DNA of 64,000 nucleotides from Sitta carolinensis (Eukaryota; Chordata; Aves; Passeriformes; Sittidae), in assembly GCA_032173965.1 (NCBI GenBank), contig CM063288.1, positions 26,754,001 through 26,818,000 of the forward strand, in the 5' to 3' direction. Of the stretch, positions 50,560 through 62,794 are shown one piece after another. Position numbers and translations under genes: made by a program. How positions within the stretch are numbered: position 1 is the first letter of the stretch; every line of letters starts with the position of its first letter. Below the pieces are notes generated by a model, which was not told the DNA's origin, did not search any database, and worked only from the letters and a program-made list of their open reading frames with translations.

Positions 50560-50712
50560 GGTTGATTGGGACTCTAGAGATCTGGTTGCTTTTCCTGCCT
50601 CTTTTCTACTTTTCTTTAGAAGGTAATTCAGTCTTAGTCTTTAAGCAAGGGATAATATTTCCTCACCTCACAGGGACATTTTGGGAATAAATGTGTTAAC
50701 TAGAGCAAAGCA
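50560..50712 (+). repeat. MIR-type SINE fragment (ancient)
   Basis: The MIR consensus can be followed along most of its length: 'gggactctagagatctgg', 'cttttcctgcctctt', then 'gggataatatttcctcacct', 'cacagggacattttgggaat' and 'aaatgtgttaac'. This is the clearest MIR copy here. It lies in the sense orientation and is diverged, as expected of an element inherited from early amniotes. Confidence 0.68.
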
Positions 50713-50719
50713 TTCAGGG

Positions 50720-51945
50720 CTTTGGGCCTGAACAACAGAGAAGAAACAACATAGAATGGAAACGTATCATTGTTCATGCAGTGTTGCAATAGTTTGTAGG
50801 AGATGAAGCCAGAGCTCCACGCTGAAGAGCTGAGATGAAAAAGAATATTGAAGAGCTGCTTTGTATGCAGAGCATTGTCAGGCCTGTGCCTGGAGTAAAG
50901 CAGGGCTCTTGCCAAAAAAAATGAATGAGGGGGCAGTACCTGGTCAGAGACTGAAGCAGTATATTATAACATACAACCCCGAGGCAGAAGAAGGTTACAT
51001 TAGGCAACCTTTGCTTTGCTGTTTCATGATACTTGGGAGCTTTGCTTTTCAGCCTTTGATTGTATAGTTTTAAACAACATAGTTTTTTAGCGTGGAACTG
51101 ATGATATAGATCTTACAGTGCACCTGGAGCTTTACAGGAAGGTGTGCAGATAAGGTCTCAACCCCTTAAATCTTACAGAGTGGGGTCTTTTTCTCCTCTC
51201 ACAGACCTTATTAGATTAGGTAATCTAAGGAATTCTGGTTTTACAGCAATGACCCATAATTCAGCACTGGTTTAGGCATAAATCTGCAATATGCTTCCAT
51301 GGAGTTTTGATCTGCAGAAATGCTTTTTTTTTTTTTTTTTTTGGGTTGTTGTTGCTTTGCATACCTTCATCCTGTACCGACTTTCACCCAGCAGGGGTTC
51401 TATGGTCTTTTTACTGACTGGCACCCACCAAATCAGCAATAAGCAGAAACAGGATTACCAGTACTACTTTTAAAATTTCTAGTATGTGTCTTTGTAAGCT
51501 CCACAACATCACTACACTGTATCCTAGCAATGAATTAACTTTAGGCACAGAAAAAAACCCCACCTTTTCTTTCTTTTTTTTAAAGGAAGATTTTATATTA
51601 TCTAAAATCTCTTTATGTTTAGACACTCTCTGGGTGTCTGATTTTTTTTTTTATTTTTATTTTTAAAACATTTCCTTTCCTGAATATCCAGCCTGCTGTA
51701 AAGAAAACATGTTTCAGTCTCAGCAACGTTATTTATGAGCACATCATCAGCTTCACACAGGAATACTTAATAAACCCACAAGCACTTCAGAAGGGCTAAA
51801 CCCTGCTCACTGCTCAGCAGTGTACAGACAAGCCAGGAGAAGCAATAGGGCTGTAGCAGGCTAAATCACAAATGGGGGCTGCACTGGGGAATGGACCTGG
51901 TGGCCTCTAGAAATGGACATCATGCTGGAAGTTTTCCATCCAGCA
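50720..51945. other. non-genic stretch with poly-T runs
   Basis: No gene or repeat family recognised. A T19 run occupies 51324-51342 and T-rich stretches lie at 51575-51583 and 51642-51664. Confidence 0.5.
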
Positions 51946-51949
51946 CTTT

Positions 51950-52165
51950 AGAAAACAGCAGGAATCAGTGCTTTCACACTAGGAATCAATTAAAGAAACC
52001 CAAATTATTACCATTTGAATAAACAATTATTCCTTTTTTACCCTCACAGAAGCTTGTTATGATGTACTAAAAGCCAGAACTAATTAAATGATCTAATCAC
52101 ACAAATCATATCAGAAGTGTTTCATCTGGTTTAATTAATTCTTGCCAGAAATTGCTGCTACTTTT
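51950..52165. promoter_or_regulatory. candidate conserved non-coding element
   Basis: An AT-rich block with repeated TAATTAA/TTAATTAA cores ('gaactaattaaatgatct', 'ctggtttaattaattctt'), an AACAATTATTCC SOX-like word and a TCAATTAAAG word. Homeodomain-site density and lack of repeat character suggest an enhancer-type element. Conservation is not tested. Confidence 0.3.
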
Positions 52166-52169
52166 AACA

Positions 52170-55100
52170 CATGCCGAACGTTTTTTTTATTATTAATTTT
52201 TTTAACAGTTTCCATTTATATCTGTTTCCAGTACTGCTGGGATTCTCCCTTTCTGCAGATAAAGTGGGAGTGTTTACAGAAGCCTTACTGCCAGGGAGTT
52301 TTTTAACCCTGGAGACAGTATGGCAAATACCTTGTAGGTCAGTAAAAGGGACATTTACACCTGCATCTAAGAGGGGTTTTTTCAGCCATGAAAGGAGACA
52401 AATAAGATACATGCTCTTTAGTCCACCCTCCTGGTTAACTCTTAAATTGCTGGTGACAAATGCTGATGAGAATGCAGTGGTTATCACTAGGAAGAGAACA
52501 AGGCAGCTCTATCAACAGTGCAATCTTCAGTAGGCTTTTTCTCCCACCACATGAAATGTGGGCAGGTTATGTTGGTCATTGCTAGCCAGCTTGACCACAG
52601 GGCATTTCTTTGTCAAGCAGAACAGGCCATAGCCTGGTTTCCTGAACAGCAAATGTTTGCACCTGGGGCTTGGTCTCAAGGCTTTAGAGCGTTCAGGTCT
52701 AAGCAGCCCTGCAAACACATCCCTGATTCAGGAGAGTGTTTCTGAGGAACACGAGCATGCTTTTGTCTGCTGTACAGCAGCTTATGTGTTTTGGCCTTTG
52801 ATAGATGTTAATGGAAAAGGTTTTCCTTATGAGGTATTTTGGAAAAAACTGCAGGAATGCTCCTGTATTGAGGGACTGGTTTCTGGGTCTCTGAGATTAG
52901 AGGTTTAGATTTAAGACAGTTCTTAGATGCACATCTTGATTTAACTCTACTGTACTACTAGTAGTACGTGCCTGTGTCCACACAAGGGTGGGAACAGCCC
53001 AGTGTTTATCTTTGTAGTCCTCTATTTCTGTGTTTATTTCTCAATTGATACTGCATTTATTGCTCAGACAAAGCTTCAAAATCAAGGGGTTGCAAGTGAT
53101 CACAGAACAAGTCCTCACATGCTGCAGATGTGCAGTAATTGTAGTACTAGGATTTGCCCTTCAGTTGTAGTTGTAGTTGCAGGACAGCCCTGTGCAAGCT
53201 GGATACAGAAATTCTTACCAACAGGACAGAGGCTTGCTCTAGGGACTGCTGCTTTGGATGTTAAGACCAGAAAAAATATGAGAATAGTATTATTTTCCAT
53301 CTGACTTTCATGAGGACAAGTGACAGGCTTTAAAGTTTAAAATAGCACTATTAAAGCAGTATAAAAATGTACATATTCAAGATATGTCAGTAAGATGGGA
53401 CATTGTCACAGAATAATGGGTGCTAGCTGCTCGGCATTCAAAGTAGGACAAAAAAGAGGGAGACACTAATGTAATTCTCAGTTTCCTAGGGAGCAGAGAA
53501 TGAGAAATAAATAGAGACTAGGGACAGTGCAACAATTCTGAGTATACCCCTGCCATGATAGGAAGGGTTTGAGCAGGGTTCTCTATGGCCCTGCATTTCA
53601 GAGCAGTGCTTGTACCCTAGCACAGCTGGCACTGCCATTCTATCCCCACCAGAAAAACACTTAACTGAGACAGAAGCAAAGCTGTCTGCTATGCTCTTAT
53701 GCCTTTCCATCTTAGCAAATGTGGTCAGCCATAGGCCTTTTGAAATGCAGGGCCTGAGAAACCTTCCCCATGCCCTCGCTGGGGTTGGCTGTACTGCCAG
53801 GGATCATGCAGGTCAGCTGTGAGAGCTGCCTTGCTCCAGCTGGCAGAGCTGGAGCACTTGGCTGCTTTGCGGCTGTGACACAAGGAAACTGCTGAGCTTT
53901 GACATGAGAAAGGCCTTGTCTCTCTGGGAGGTGGCTTGCCTCTTTCCCTGCCTCCTCTGTTCATGTATGTGGTTCACTACTCTGTCCCCTATTGGTGTTG
54001 ACTTTGTAAATTGTGGTATTACCAGTGCCTAGAACTCTTCCTCCCCGGGGAATTACCAGCAGCACACAAAGGTGCTGTAGGATGGTCTGTGGGCTCAGTG
54101 CTGGGGAGTAGAGGGAGCATTCCCATGGCAGTCTGTGAGGACAGGGGTTGTGAATTGAGCAGATGCAAGTCCTGAGGAGGAGACCAACTGTCTCCTGGGA
54201 AATGTTGCTGTTGGCACTCCCCCTGTCCTCAGTCTCTGCGACTTCCATACAGACCAGTCTTGCCTTGCAAAAAAAAGGCTTCAGACTCTGCCCTGTGGTC
54301 ATGTGCCCTATTCCCCAAATGTTTGCACTCTGCCTTTGAGATAGCACAGGCTCTGTATGCTATGGCCATATTGGGGCATCACTCCAACAGCACAGTTAAG
54401 GTTGTGTTTGCTCATTCCTTAACTCTTTATTCACTGGTTTTCAAGGGAATAGCTAGGACTGACATTCTAGAACGGCACTACATGCTCTTGGCAACCTACA
54501 GGAATTTCTTTGTCAGCAAACTTCATACTTTTAAAAATTCATGGGAGGAATGTAACTTGTTGAGCATTCACATTGATGACATCAATTTACAAGTCAGAAA
54601 TTTTGTGGCCCTGAAGATGCTACTGGAGCAAAGTGTGACTAAGTGCTCTTTCACAGCCTGGGCACTTTACTACACTTAACGGTTGACAGAGGCAGTACTT
54701 TGCTATGAATATTCTGTTGAAAAGGCAGTGTGAGGGATTCCAGAGCAACACCTGCCTGGACTGGGGCAGGCAGTCACACCTTTGCCTTGCATGGACTATG
54801 GGATGGGTGTCTGTGAGCCAGCCCTGTCACAAGCCAGGCCCTTGCATTAGCCAGTAGGCAGGGCCAGTTAGCATGAGCATGGACCTGACAGGCCCAGAAG
54901 CATGGCTTCACAGCAGAGTTTTCTTTTTGGTCAGCCTGAAGCACAAGAAAAGCAAATGTGCATGCAGCTGTAGCTGCGTCCACAAGCTTCTCACACTTCG
55001 GTCTTAATGTTTTTTATTGCCCTTTCTCTGGTCTCCACAAACTCTTTTCCCTACCCATGGTGCAAGTGAAGTTAGACTTTTTCAGTGATATGGGGCAAGC

Positions 55101-56000
55101 TGTAGGTAAAACTGACTCCTGTGTCCCTTTTAAGCTCCCTATGGTTCCAAAGCCAAGCTACCTGCCTGTCCCTTAGTCCATCTCTTAGTCTCCCTCGTAA
55201 TTCCAGCTGAACCTTATAAGGTTGCACAATGTTTTTCAAATCTTTATGGGTGCATTTAAAATTTGGGGTTGCTTCATGTAAAAAGCATTTCACCAAAGCA
55301 TTCAGACATTTTCTCCTTTATTTTCTTCTTCAATTAAAGCAGTTCAGAGTTAACTGAAAAATTGTTTTGCTAAATTCAAGTCCATATTTTTGGGGTGCAT
55401 GGAGAAATAGTGTGCTTCCTCCTTGCTCTGCTGCTGAATTATTTAATCACTTCAGTAGTGGTATTTTAATGAAATACCCAGGTATTTTGGTTTGGGTTTG
55501 GTTTTTTTTTTTATTTCATTGCAGATAAATATTTTCCTTTTATGAACAAGATAGTTTCCTCAGTGTCTGGTTTTCATTTTTAGGGACTAGTCAGCCAACT
55601 AACAGTCTTACTGGCCAGAACTGAATCTGCTCAGCTGTATATGTTTTGCAGTATGTGCTATCGCACAGACCCCACATGGCAACACTTTGTACAACAACCA
55701 AAAAAAGACAGGAAGAAGAGGGCATGTGACAGTAAATCCCATCATCTGAAGAGTCCCCAGAGACTCTTCTGAGAAGGGAACATTCCTTACGCATATTACA
55801 CAAAAGTCCAAAAGGTGATGAGTGACACTTCCCACTTTCATTTCTTTGGGAAGATTTGGTGTCATCACATATGTCTCTACTTTGCCACTAGTGTTTGACT
55901 ATTTCCCTGTAGAAAGTAATGTGCCAGCTCACTCTTTGCTGTTCTCTGCCTCTTAATGATCAATTATTTTTAATTGGAACCTCTTGCATTGTTCCCAATC
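52170..56000. other. non-genic single-copy stretch
   Basis: No repeat family recognised. A perfect 16-bp palindrome with an ACTAGT centre lies at 52952-52967. The longest low-complexity-free ORF in the window (54260-54679, plus, 139 codons) lies here; it matches no family I know and its length is within chance expectation. Slightly GC-richer around 53.6-54.3 kb. Confidence 0.45.
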
Positions 56001-56003
56001 TTT

Positions 56004-56128
56004 AGAGGTCCCCATCAAGATCAGGGCTCCAACAAGATGGGAACAGTACCAACACATATGTGGGGACAATAGGGACTTTTTTTGTCCCAAAGAGCATGAT
56101 CCTATTTAGAGAAGGGCAGAAAAAGAAA
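56004..56128 (+). repeat. ancient sauropsid interspersed repeat
   Basis: The order 'ggtccccatcaagatcaggg' - 'ggaacagtaccaacacatat' - 'gggacaatagggac' - 'gtcccaaagagcatgatc' - 'agagaagggcag' follows a repeat common in turtle and crocodilian DNA. In that repeat a GGCGCTGTACAAACACAT-type block precedes a CCCTGCCCCAAAGAGCTTACAATC-type block. The family name is not assigned with certainty. The interval also has good splice signals and one open frame (42 codons), but the repeat explanation is preferred. Confidence 0.5.
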
Positions 56129-56129
56129 T

Positions 56130-56980
56130 GCAGGTAAGAATGATTGGAAGAATTTGAAGACCATGGGCAAATTTGGGAAAAGTATGACTGTCTCCGGACT
56201 TCTAGTCTGGTGCCCTGTCTCCTGGCACACACTGCTTCTCTTTTACCTTTTAATAAAAGTGGCATTGTATGCGCAGAGTTGCATTTCAGGATAAATAAAA
56301 TAGGCTGGTACTGCTACAAAGAACGTTATGAGCTAAATAAGATGCAGCCTGGGATGATGCTGAAAGGTGGATATTGTGAAAATAACAGTTCTCATGACAC
56401 AGTTTTCCATCTGCTTGATTTTATGTACATTACTTGTTATTACATCTTTAATGTCTGTTTTCAAGTAATGTATTACATCTGAGTGCTATAGTGAAATGCT
56501 GACCAAAGGACGCTTCGTTAACAAAGGTTTAATGAAAATTGATAGCAAAATGGAAGAGTCATTTAAGTGAAATTGCTGGGTTTCTTTAAATTGTTTTCTG
56601 AGAAACATTTGTTTTCAGTTCTCATATTGAGAGGTTTTGATAAAGATTTGATTCAGAATTCAGTGCGGGAAGATCTTTGCTTGAGGAAAATGAAGGACAT
56701 GGAATTCAAGCATTAACTTTGTTTATGTTGACTTTATTAATTGAAGTGGCAAAACTCTTAAGAACTCTCAAAGGCAGAAAAGTAGATCCCTGTCTGTGGG
56801 CAATGATACAAATTTGTGTGCCTTCATAACTGCAAAACCATCCACAGATTAATTAGTCTTTGCAGATCAGGGATTTCCTACCAGAATAGACATTTGGTGG
56901 CTCAAAGTAACTGTAAAGCACAGACTTTTAAATCTTACAGCACTCAAATGCAGGACTTCAGTTTAGCCTACCATAAAAGC
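56130..56980. other. non-genic single-copy stretch
   Basis: Nothing recognisable; AT-rich with short ORFs only. Confidence 0.55.
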
Positions 56981-56984
56981 AGAA

Positions 56985-57265
56985 AGCTGCCGTGAGGTCT
57001 GTTCTGCGCTCTGGGAATGCAGCCCGCCTCCTGCCCCTGTCAGAGGAGCAGTGCGGTTCAGGCACAGGCACTCTTCAGTCCCCTGGCGCACGGTGCGGCT
57101 CGGTCTGGGCTGCCCGCGGTCGCTCTGAGCTGCTTCAGAGAGGTCAGATCTTTGCCTTCGTCTACTTTGTGCCGGAATTCTTTAGCCGTCGTGAGAGTTG
57201 TTTCTGCAAATCCAATAGCTGATTTATTATCTTCAGAGAGCAGAATGCGTAAAGAAAAACAGTGA
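56985..57265. promoter_or_regulatory. CpG-rich patch with exon-like minus-strand reading
   Basis: About 15-20 CpGs lie in roughly 280 bp, against a background with almost none. The left half (56985-57130) is GC-rich like a small CpG island. The right half (57130-57235) is not GC-rich yet keeps CpGs (gccggaat, agccgtcgtg). On the minus strand a pyrimidine-rich tract ends in CTCTGAAG just before 57230. Two frames read like protein there: one contains KSAIGFAETTLTTAKEF and KVDEGKDLTSLKQL (ORF 57399-57058), the other reads IINQLLDLQKQLSRRLKNS before a TAG at 57164-57162. No family is recognised. It could be a small CpG island, a constrained element, or an exon. Confidence 0.4.
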
Positions 57266-57269
57266 GAGT

Positions 57270-59050
57270 AAATCCTCTCTCTAGAAGGGCTTTCTATCCA
57301 CTCACATAATCCCGCTTGGTTCCAGCCTGGTATGCATAGCTGTGGAAGGGTGTCAAATGACATACTGGCTGCTGGCCCTAATGGAATGCTTCTTTGCACA
57401 TCTCATAAAGTAAGGGCAGGAAATGCTGCCCGAGACTTATACATTTTGCCGTTAATTAAAAAATAAAATTAAAAATCTGAGAAGCAAAAGCATTACAAAT
57501 AAGAAATACTCTTTTCATCATGGATTAGATAAAAAAGATTCCATCTTTACATTTTAGTTTTTTTACCCTTTCTAAAGACTGACTTGCTTTAGATAATCAA
57601 AGCTGGCTTTGAACTAACACACAGAAAAAAAATCTTTTTTTTTTTTTTTCTTTAAAAAAAGGCCCTATAGATATATATACATATCACAGCCTTTCATTCC
57701 TTTTATAGACAGTTCATTTTCTGGGAGAATGTGAAAGTTCTGAGCAATCCTGAGCACCACACAGGCACCACAACAAACACAGGGAATGAGGACCAGCCAC
57801 ACTACTGCAATTAACACCAGTGTTTAATTAGCAGACAGCTGCATTGGGCAAGGGCCTTTTGATTTTCTCTCTTCACTGGGCTTTTGATGAGAGATTTACC
57901 TACAGTTGTAACTTCTCGTTGTTACACTCATATGCACTATGCTAGATGTGCACAGACACACATACACACACCCCGCTGGAAAAGCTGCGGAAGGAAGCCA
58001 TGTCAGGCAAGTGATCTGATTTGCGCTTTAGGTGAATGTTTTTGGAAGTAGTTCCCTTTGACTGTCTTCCATGAAAAATCTGTAAGTTACATTTTTGTTT
58101 GTTGTGGAGGGTAAGCTATAAATTAGTGTACACTTTGGTGCTTTTAGGAATCCTTTTTTGATTTGTTGGCTTACTTTATTTAGCAACAAAAACCTGATGT
58201 GTGATGAAGGTGAATGGGTGCAGAAGTCTGCCCTGGGAAAGGCTGGCATCAGGGCAAGACACAAACATTTACCCAGTCAGCTTAGACACTTCTGTATTTC
58301 ATTGGTGAAAGAAGCGTAATAGCCTCATGCTGTTCCCTGTTGTTAAGGCAGGAAAATGTCCAAGCATCCAACTAATCCTTCTCTTTGGCCATCATTAGTA
58401 AGGAGAAAGATGTTGTTTGAAGTCATGGTAGCAGAAAGAAACTGCTGAGGAACTAAGAAATGAAATGAAAACATGGCAGGGAAGGTGAATTTCCACTGCC
58501 ATGGCCTTGGATGAAACCTTGGTCAACTCTGCTTCAGGCCTACTACTAAGATTTAGATTCCACTTGCAGCAAGCTGAAGTGAACAGTATTTATTTAAAGA
58601 GGGACAGTAGAGTTGTCATTGAGCCTGCTGATAAAATATAGCAAATGGGAGCCTGGGGAGTACTGGAAGATTTGAAGACCCTGTAATACCAGCACAGGCC
58701 CAAACCTTATCTCTGCTATGCCTAAGCAACACTGTAACACAAGTCCATTTTGGTTGACATGCATACCCAGTTTAGTGTAATTTTTTATTTACCTAGTTTG
58801 CCTGTTTATACCCTCTCAACACTTTATATTTGAACCAGGCTAGGTAATACTCCTGTGACCAGTTTTAGATAAGATACTGGGAAACATACAAATAATTTAT
58901 TCTAGCTAGTGGTCTTAATTTGGCATTCTCTAAAGCAGAATCTACTTGGAAAATATTGGACTGTGGGACAAAGGCCTGACAGAGGTATTTTATATAAATT
59001 CCATCATAAATTGTATTTAGTTTCCTCTGATTTTGAGAGTATTGATTCTC
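57270..59050. other. non-genic stretch with simple tracts
   Basis: A short block at 57395-57480 has retained CpGs and TTAATTAA and may be part of the preceding patch's element. T15 lies at 57635-57649 and a CA-rich run at 57951-57972. No repeat family or gene recognised. Confidence 0.5.
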
Positions 59051-59059
59051 ACATCATCC

Positions 59060-59145
59060 CTATAATATATAGAAGTGTCACTGCACCAATTTTATAGACA
59101 AGGAATTAGAGACACAGCAAGATTTTCCTAGGTGTGCACCTGGGA
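59060..59145 (-). repeat. MIR-type SINE fragment (ancient)
   Basis: Plus-strand 'ccaattttatagacaaggaa' followed by 'ttagagacacagcaagattt' is the reverse complement of the MIR 'ctctgtgcctcagtttcctcatctgtaaaatgg' region. Moderately convincing; short and diverged. Confidence 0.5.
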
Positions 59146-59168
59146 ATTTAAATGTTTACAAAAAGTGC

Positions 59169-59238
59169 TTTCCATGTAATCTGCCTCCATTTTTACCTGC
59201 CCATTTCCATGTAACTTGCCTCCATTTTTAGCTGCTGG
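59169..59238 (+). repeat. 35-bp tandem duplication
   Basis: Two adjacent 35-bp copies (59169-59203 and 59204-59238) share TTTCCATGTAA and GCCTCCATTTTTA at the same offset, with a few mismatches. Confidence 0.85.
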
Positions 59239-59239
59239 A

Positions 59240-61705
59240 AGACTGGCTGTATGTGATCTGGTCACCATCTGTGATTGTGCAGGTAATCAGGCACTTGTCT
59301 TTCAAATCTTGGATTAGTGCCTTCTTGCTAGAACACCTTTTTGTGTCAGTCTGGGCCAGATAACATGTTTTTCTTCTACTGCAGCTCCTGGCAGAATTCC
59401 CTATTCACCACAAGCTTTTTCGAGTCCTCAGAATGTTAGCCTGAGGAAAAGGTCAGCATAGTGGGAATAATCTATCTCCTTGCTTGCCCTGAGAATGACT
59501 TTGCCTTCCTGCAGATTGGTTTGAGAACAATGCTAGAATTGCAGTACCTTCAGTAAAGCTCAAAGTAGGGGAAAAATGGGCCTCTTTTTTTCTTCTTTCT
59601 AGGTGTCACCCTGGCCTTTGAGATTGAAGTTTTAACGGTAAGGTTATGGCTACCCTGGTAGCCACATGACTGATTCCCAAGATCTGTGCAGCCGAAGTCT
59701 ACTCACATAAGCTACTTCTCTAGGCAGCAGACTTGGATTTTCTATGTGTATTCTTAAGGGTAACATGCTTAAGAGAAGGGTTGCCTCTTACCAAGCCAAG
59801 TTGTGATACAGCTGGGGCAGGCAAAATGAACAAGCTGCAATCAGGATTTCTTGGCTAATATGGATTAGTGATCTCTTCCGATTTACAGTTGTTATTTAAA
59901 AATGCGCTCTAGGCCCTGCTTATTCCTGCTTTTTATCCATATTCTCGTTTATCCCAGTCCCATAGTTTCCTGGAGTAGATAGGCTGGCTGTACAAAGAGA
60001 AGCAGGTGATACAGAGGAGTAAGTGCTCATGACCCTGTTTGGGGCTGTCCTGGCATCATTCAGTCGAATTCCATCTGGCTGCAGCTGTGGTAACATTGTG
60101 CTTGAGCCTGGTGTTTACCTGAATTAGGAGAAAGTGCTGTCTGTGCCTTACTTCCAGTGCTCTGGTTTTGAGACAAGCAGTGCCCAGCCACCTGAACCAG
60201 GCAGTCTTGGACCTTGGGTTTAAACAGCATCAAAACCCTCCCTTGAACCTCCCTCCTCTGACTGCAGCACAAACTGGTTGTCTGAGAAGTGTTAAACTCT
60301 GAGGTACATACTTTAGTTTTACAGTCTGGGCATCATTTTAGTCAAAATGTGATGATTCTAAGTGGGGCATTTGGGAATTTGCCATGACTGTATTTATTCC
60401 CCCAAGCCTATATTATTTGTGCAGTGTTGTATCTGCCAAAACCACACACATGTTGGCATGAAACAATTATCCGGCTTTATATAGGGCAGGCTTGGCAATA
60501 GTCTTCTTCAATGAACAATTAGAGTGCTGAAGATTCAGTGTCATCTTTTCCTTTCCAAGCAAGAGGCTAAATTTCTTTCAGTTGGACGCATGGTTTTAAA
60601 ATTAAAAAGAGTGGAAGGCATATATGAAGTGCAGGGAGTATATGAAGTACCTGTAAAGTCTGGAAGGAAATGAGAGTGAGATGAAGAAAAAAAGAGACTA
60701 TTTGAAATGCAAGCTGGTAATTTGGCTTCTAAACCCATGTGAAATTATAAGTAATGTTTAGTGTTGCCAGTTGGTGAATAGAGATGTGTGGTTTTTACTT
60801 GCATGCAAAGCTATTGGTTGCGGGTGAAGTACTTAGACAAGAACATTCAATCGTCAGTGTGGGTATTCCACTAAAAATAAACCCAAACAAACACTGACAT
60901 ATTATAAAAGCACTTTTTTTCTGAGGAGATAAACATTTAGTTGCTGCTGCTATTCATGAACTCTAGAACTGTTGAAGCCTCCTCTTTAACCTGCCTGAAA
61001 CAATAATCGTTCATTTTAGAAAGTTGCACAAATGTCTTTGAAACTGAAGAACCCATGTTTCTATAGTTTTCATGAAAATTATAGTATATGGTGTACAATT
61101 ACAGGGATATGGATCAATGATAACTATTACTTGCTAAGTTCTTGTGACAAGACAAGAGCCAAAGGTAAAGGTGAGGCAAATTTCTTAAACTTAAAAAAAT
61201 TAAAGGAGGCTTAAACATTAGTCAGAGAAAAATGTTTTTCAGTGATTATCAAAGGTTAGTAAAGCTTATTTTTCCACCTTTTTTCCAGAGGGCTTCACAA
61301 AGTGATTTTTGGAATTGTACTCCATTGTGAAAGTAACTGCTTCTTTCTTATCAAAACGGTGATAGACATTTTTATTCCAGAAGGCCAGACACTATCACTA
61401 CTTGAAATTCTCTGAATTGTTTCCACTGTGAGCAAATTCAGTCTTGATGTGAGTCACATCAGCTTCTACTTTACATCAGCATCAAATTTCACCTACAATT
61501 TTAAATTTTAAAAGTTATCTTAAATCTCAGGATTTGGATAGTTTTTTGTAAGTGGCTTTAAATCCAGAAGTAACTAATAGGAAATACTGAAATAAAAACA
61601 TTCAGCTTTAGTGGTTTCTGGTGGAAATACAGACCTTTTTTTTTTCAGATATAAATGTCTCATGATCTAAAAAAAGTCTATATAGGGTTTTTCCACGTAT
61701 GGCAA
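59240..61705. other. non-genic single-copy stretch
   Basis: No repeat family, RNA gene or convincing ORF recognised. A strong pyrimidine-AG acceptor lies at 59583-59602, followed 35 nt on by ACG|GTAAGG at 59637/59638. One frame of that interval is open, but it is too short to call. Confidence 0.5.
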
Positions 61706-61713
61706 AAAAAAAA

Positions 61714-61938
61714 ATAGCGATCACATGTGGTGGCGAGTGGAGAGCCTTGGGACAGGCCCCCTGCAGGGATCGCAGGCGTAGCTGTCCGTGCTGGATTAAG
61801 GATTGATTGCATGTTTAGCGACGCAGCTGTGGCTGCACAGCACAGGGGTGTCAGTCACAGCACTGCTCCCGGCGGCTGCCAGTCCTTCACAGCGCAAGCT
61901 GTTCCAGCCGTTCCATCGCTCTGGCCGGCACTGATGGA
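61714..61938. promoter_or_regulatory. CpG-rich patch
   Basis: Around 15 CpGs lie within about 225 bp of moderately GC-rich sequence (for example 'gcgatcac', 'tggcgagt', 'gatcgcaggcgtag', 'agcgacgcag', 'cccggcggctgcc', 'gccgttccatcgctctggccgg'), with AT-rich CpG-free DNA on both sides. Consistent with a small unmethylated regulatory element. The plus-strand ORF across it (61727-61942) has no recognisable family. Confidence 0.4.
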
Positions 61939-61944
61939 TTAATG

Positions 61945-62785
61945 GGAGGAAATGTTTATAGAAAGGTTCAGGTTTCCTGAGTGAGTGGAATGAAACCCCC
62001 CTCAGCAATGATCAGCAAGCTCATGTCATGGAGCAGTTTGAAGCAGCCTCACTGGCAGGAAAGCAAAGGTCTTTTCAAAAAGGAAACTTGACAAGTGAGC
62101 AATTCTGGGGAGAAGCAAGAAGTGTTTTCAAATAAAAGATGTGACTCTTCCAGAGAGGCAGCATGAATGGGGCTAGAGCTTAAAAGAACTTTTAAATCAG
62201 TAGTTCATACACTGTGAAAGTAAAAGGTTAAGTTTGAGAGCACAGTGTCCAAATAAAATAGCGCTCTCAAAGTGGAACTGTTACGCACTATGCTTAGTAA
62301 ATGAAAAGATGTTGCAGTGCAACCACAGATACTATGATGGCATCTAGCTAAGGTATCTTAGATCTATCTCTGTTCTGTAACTTAAATTTTAGTATTGGCA
62401 TAATTGAAGGTACAGGAAGTGTGATGAATACAGACAGTAGGCTGAAATCCTTGTGAAAGAATTGATGTAAAGTATCATCATTTCACAGGTGTACAATTCT
62501 GTTTGTTGGGGCACTTTCCATGACTGTAGCAACACAGTTTGAGATCCAAACATTCATTTCAGTTTAAATAAAATAGACCATTCCACTGAAGCTTTCAGAT
62601 ATCTGTGAAAAGAAACAATGTAGGCTTCAGGCTAGCTATTAAAGTAAAATTCATTTGAAAAACACTGCAGAGAGCAAAAGTGCTATGGGAAAAAAAACAC
62701 CAGTTCATGATACTGCCTGTTGAAAGCCATTAAAAAGGACTTAGTCCTTAGTGTTTCCCCATTACACTCCACCCGTCAAAGTGAG
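61945..62785. other. non-genic single-copy stretch
   Basis: Nothing recognisable; AT-rich with short ORFs. Confidence 0.55.
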
Positions 62786-62794
62786 GACTTAATT

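Noticed and set aside
54260..54679. 139-codon plus-strand ORF with a varied, protein-like composition
   Set aside because: Length is within chance expectation for the number of ATGs present. No start context, splice structure or family similarity could be supported.
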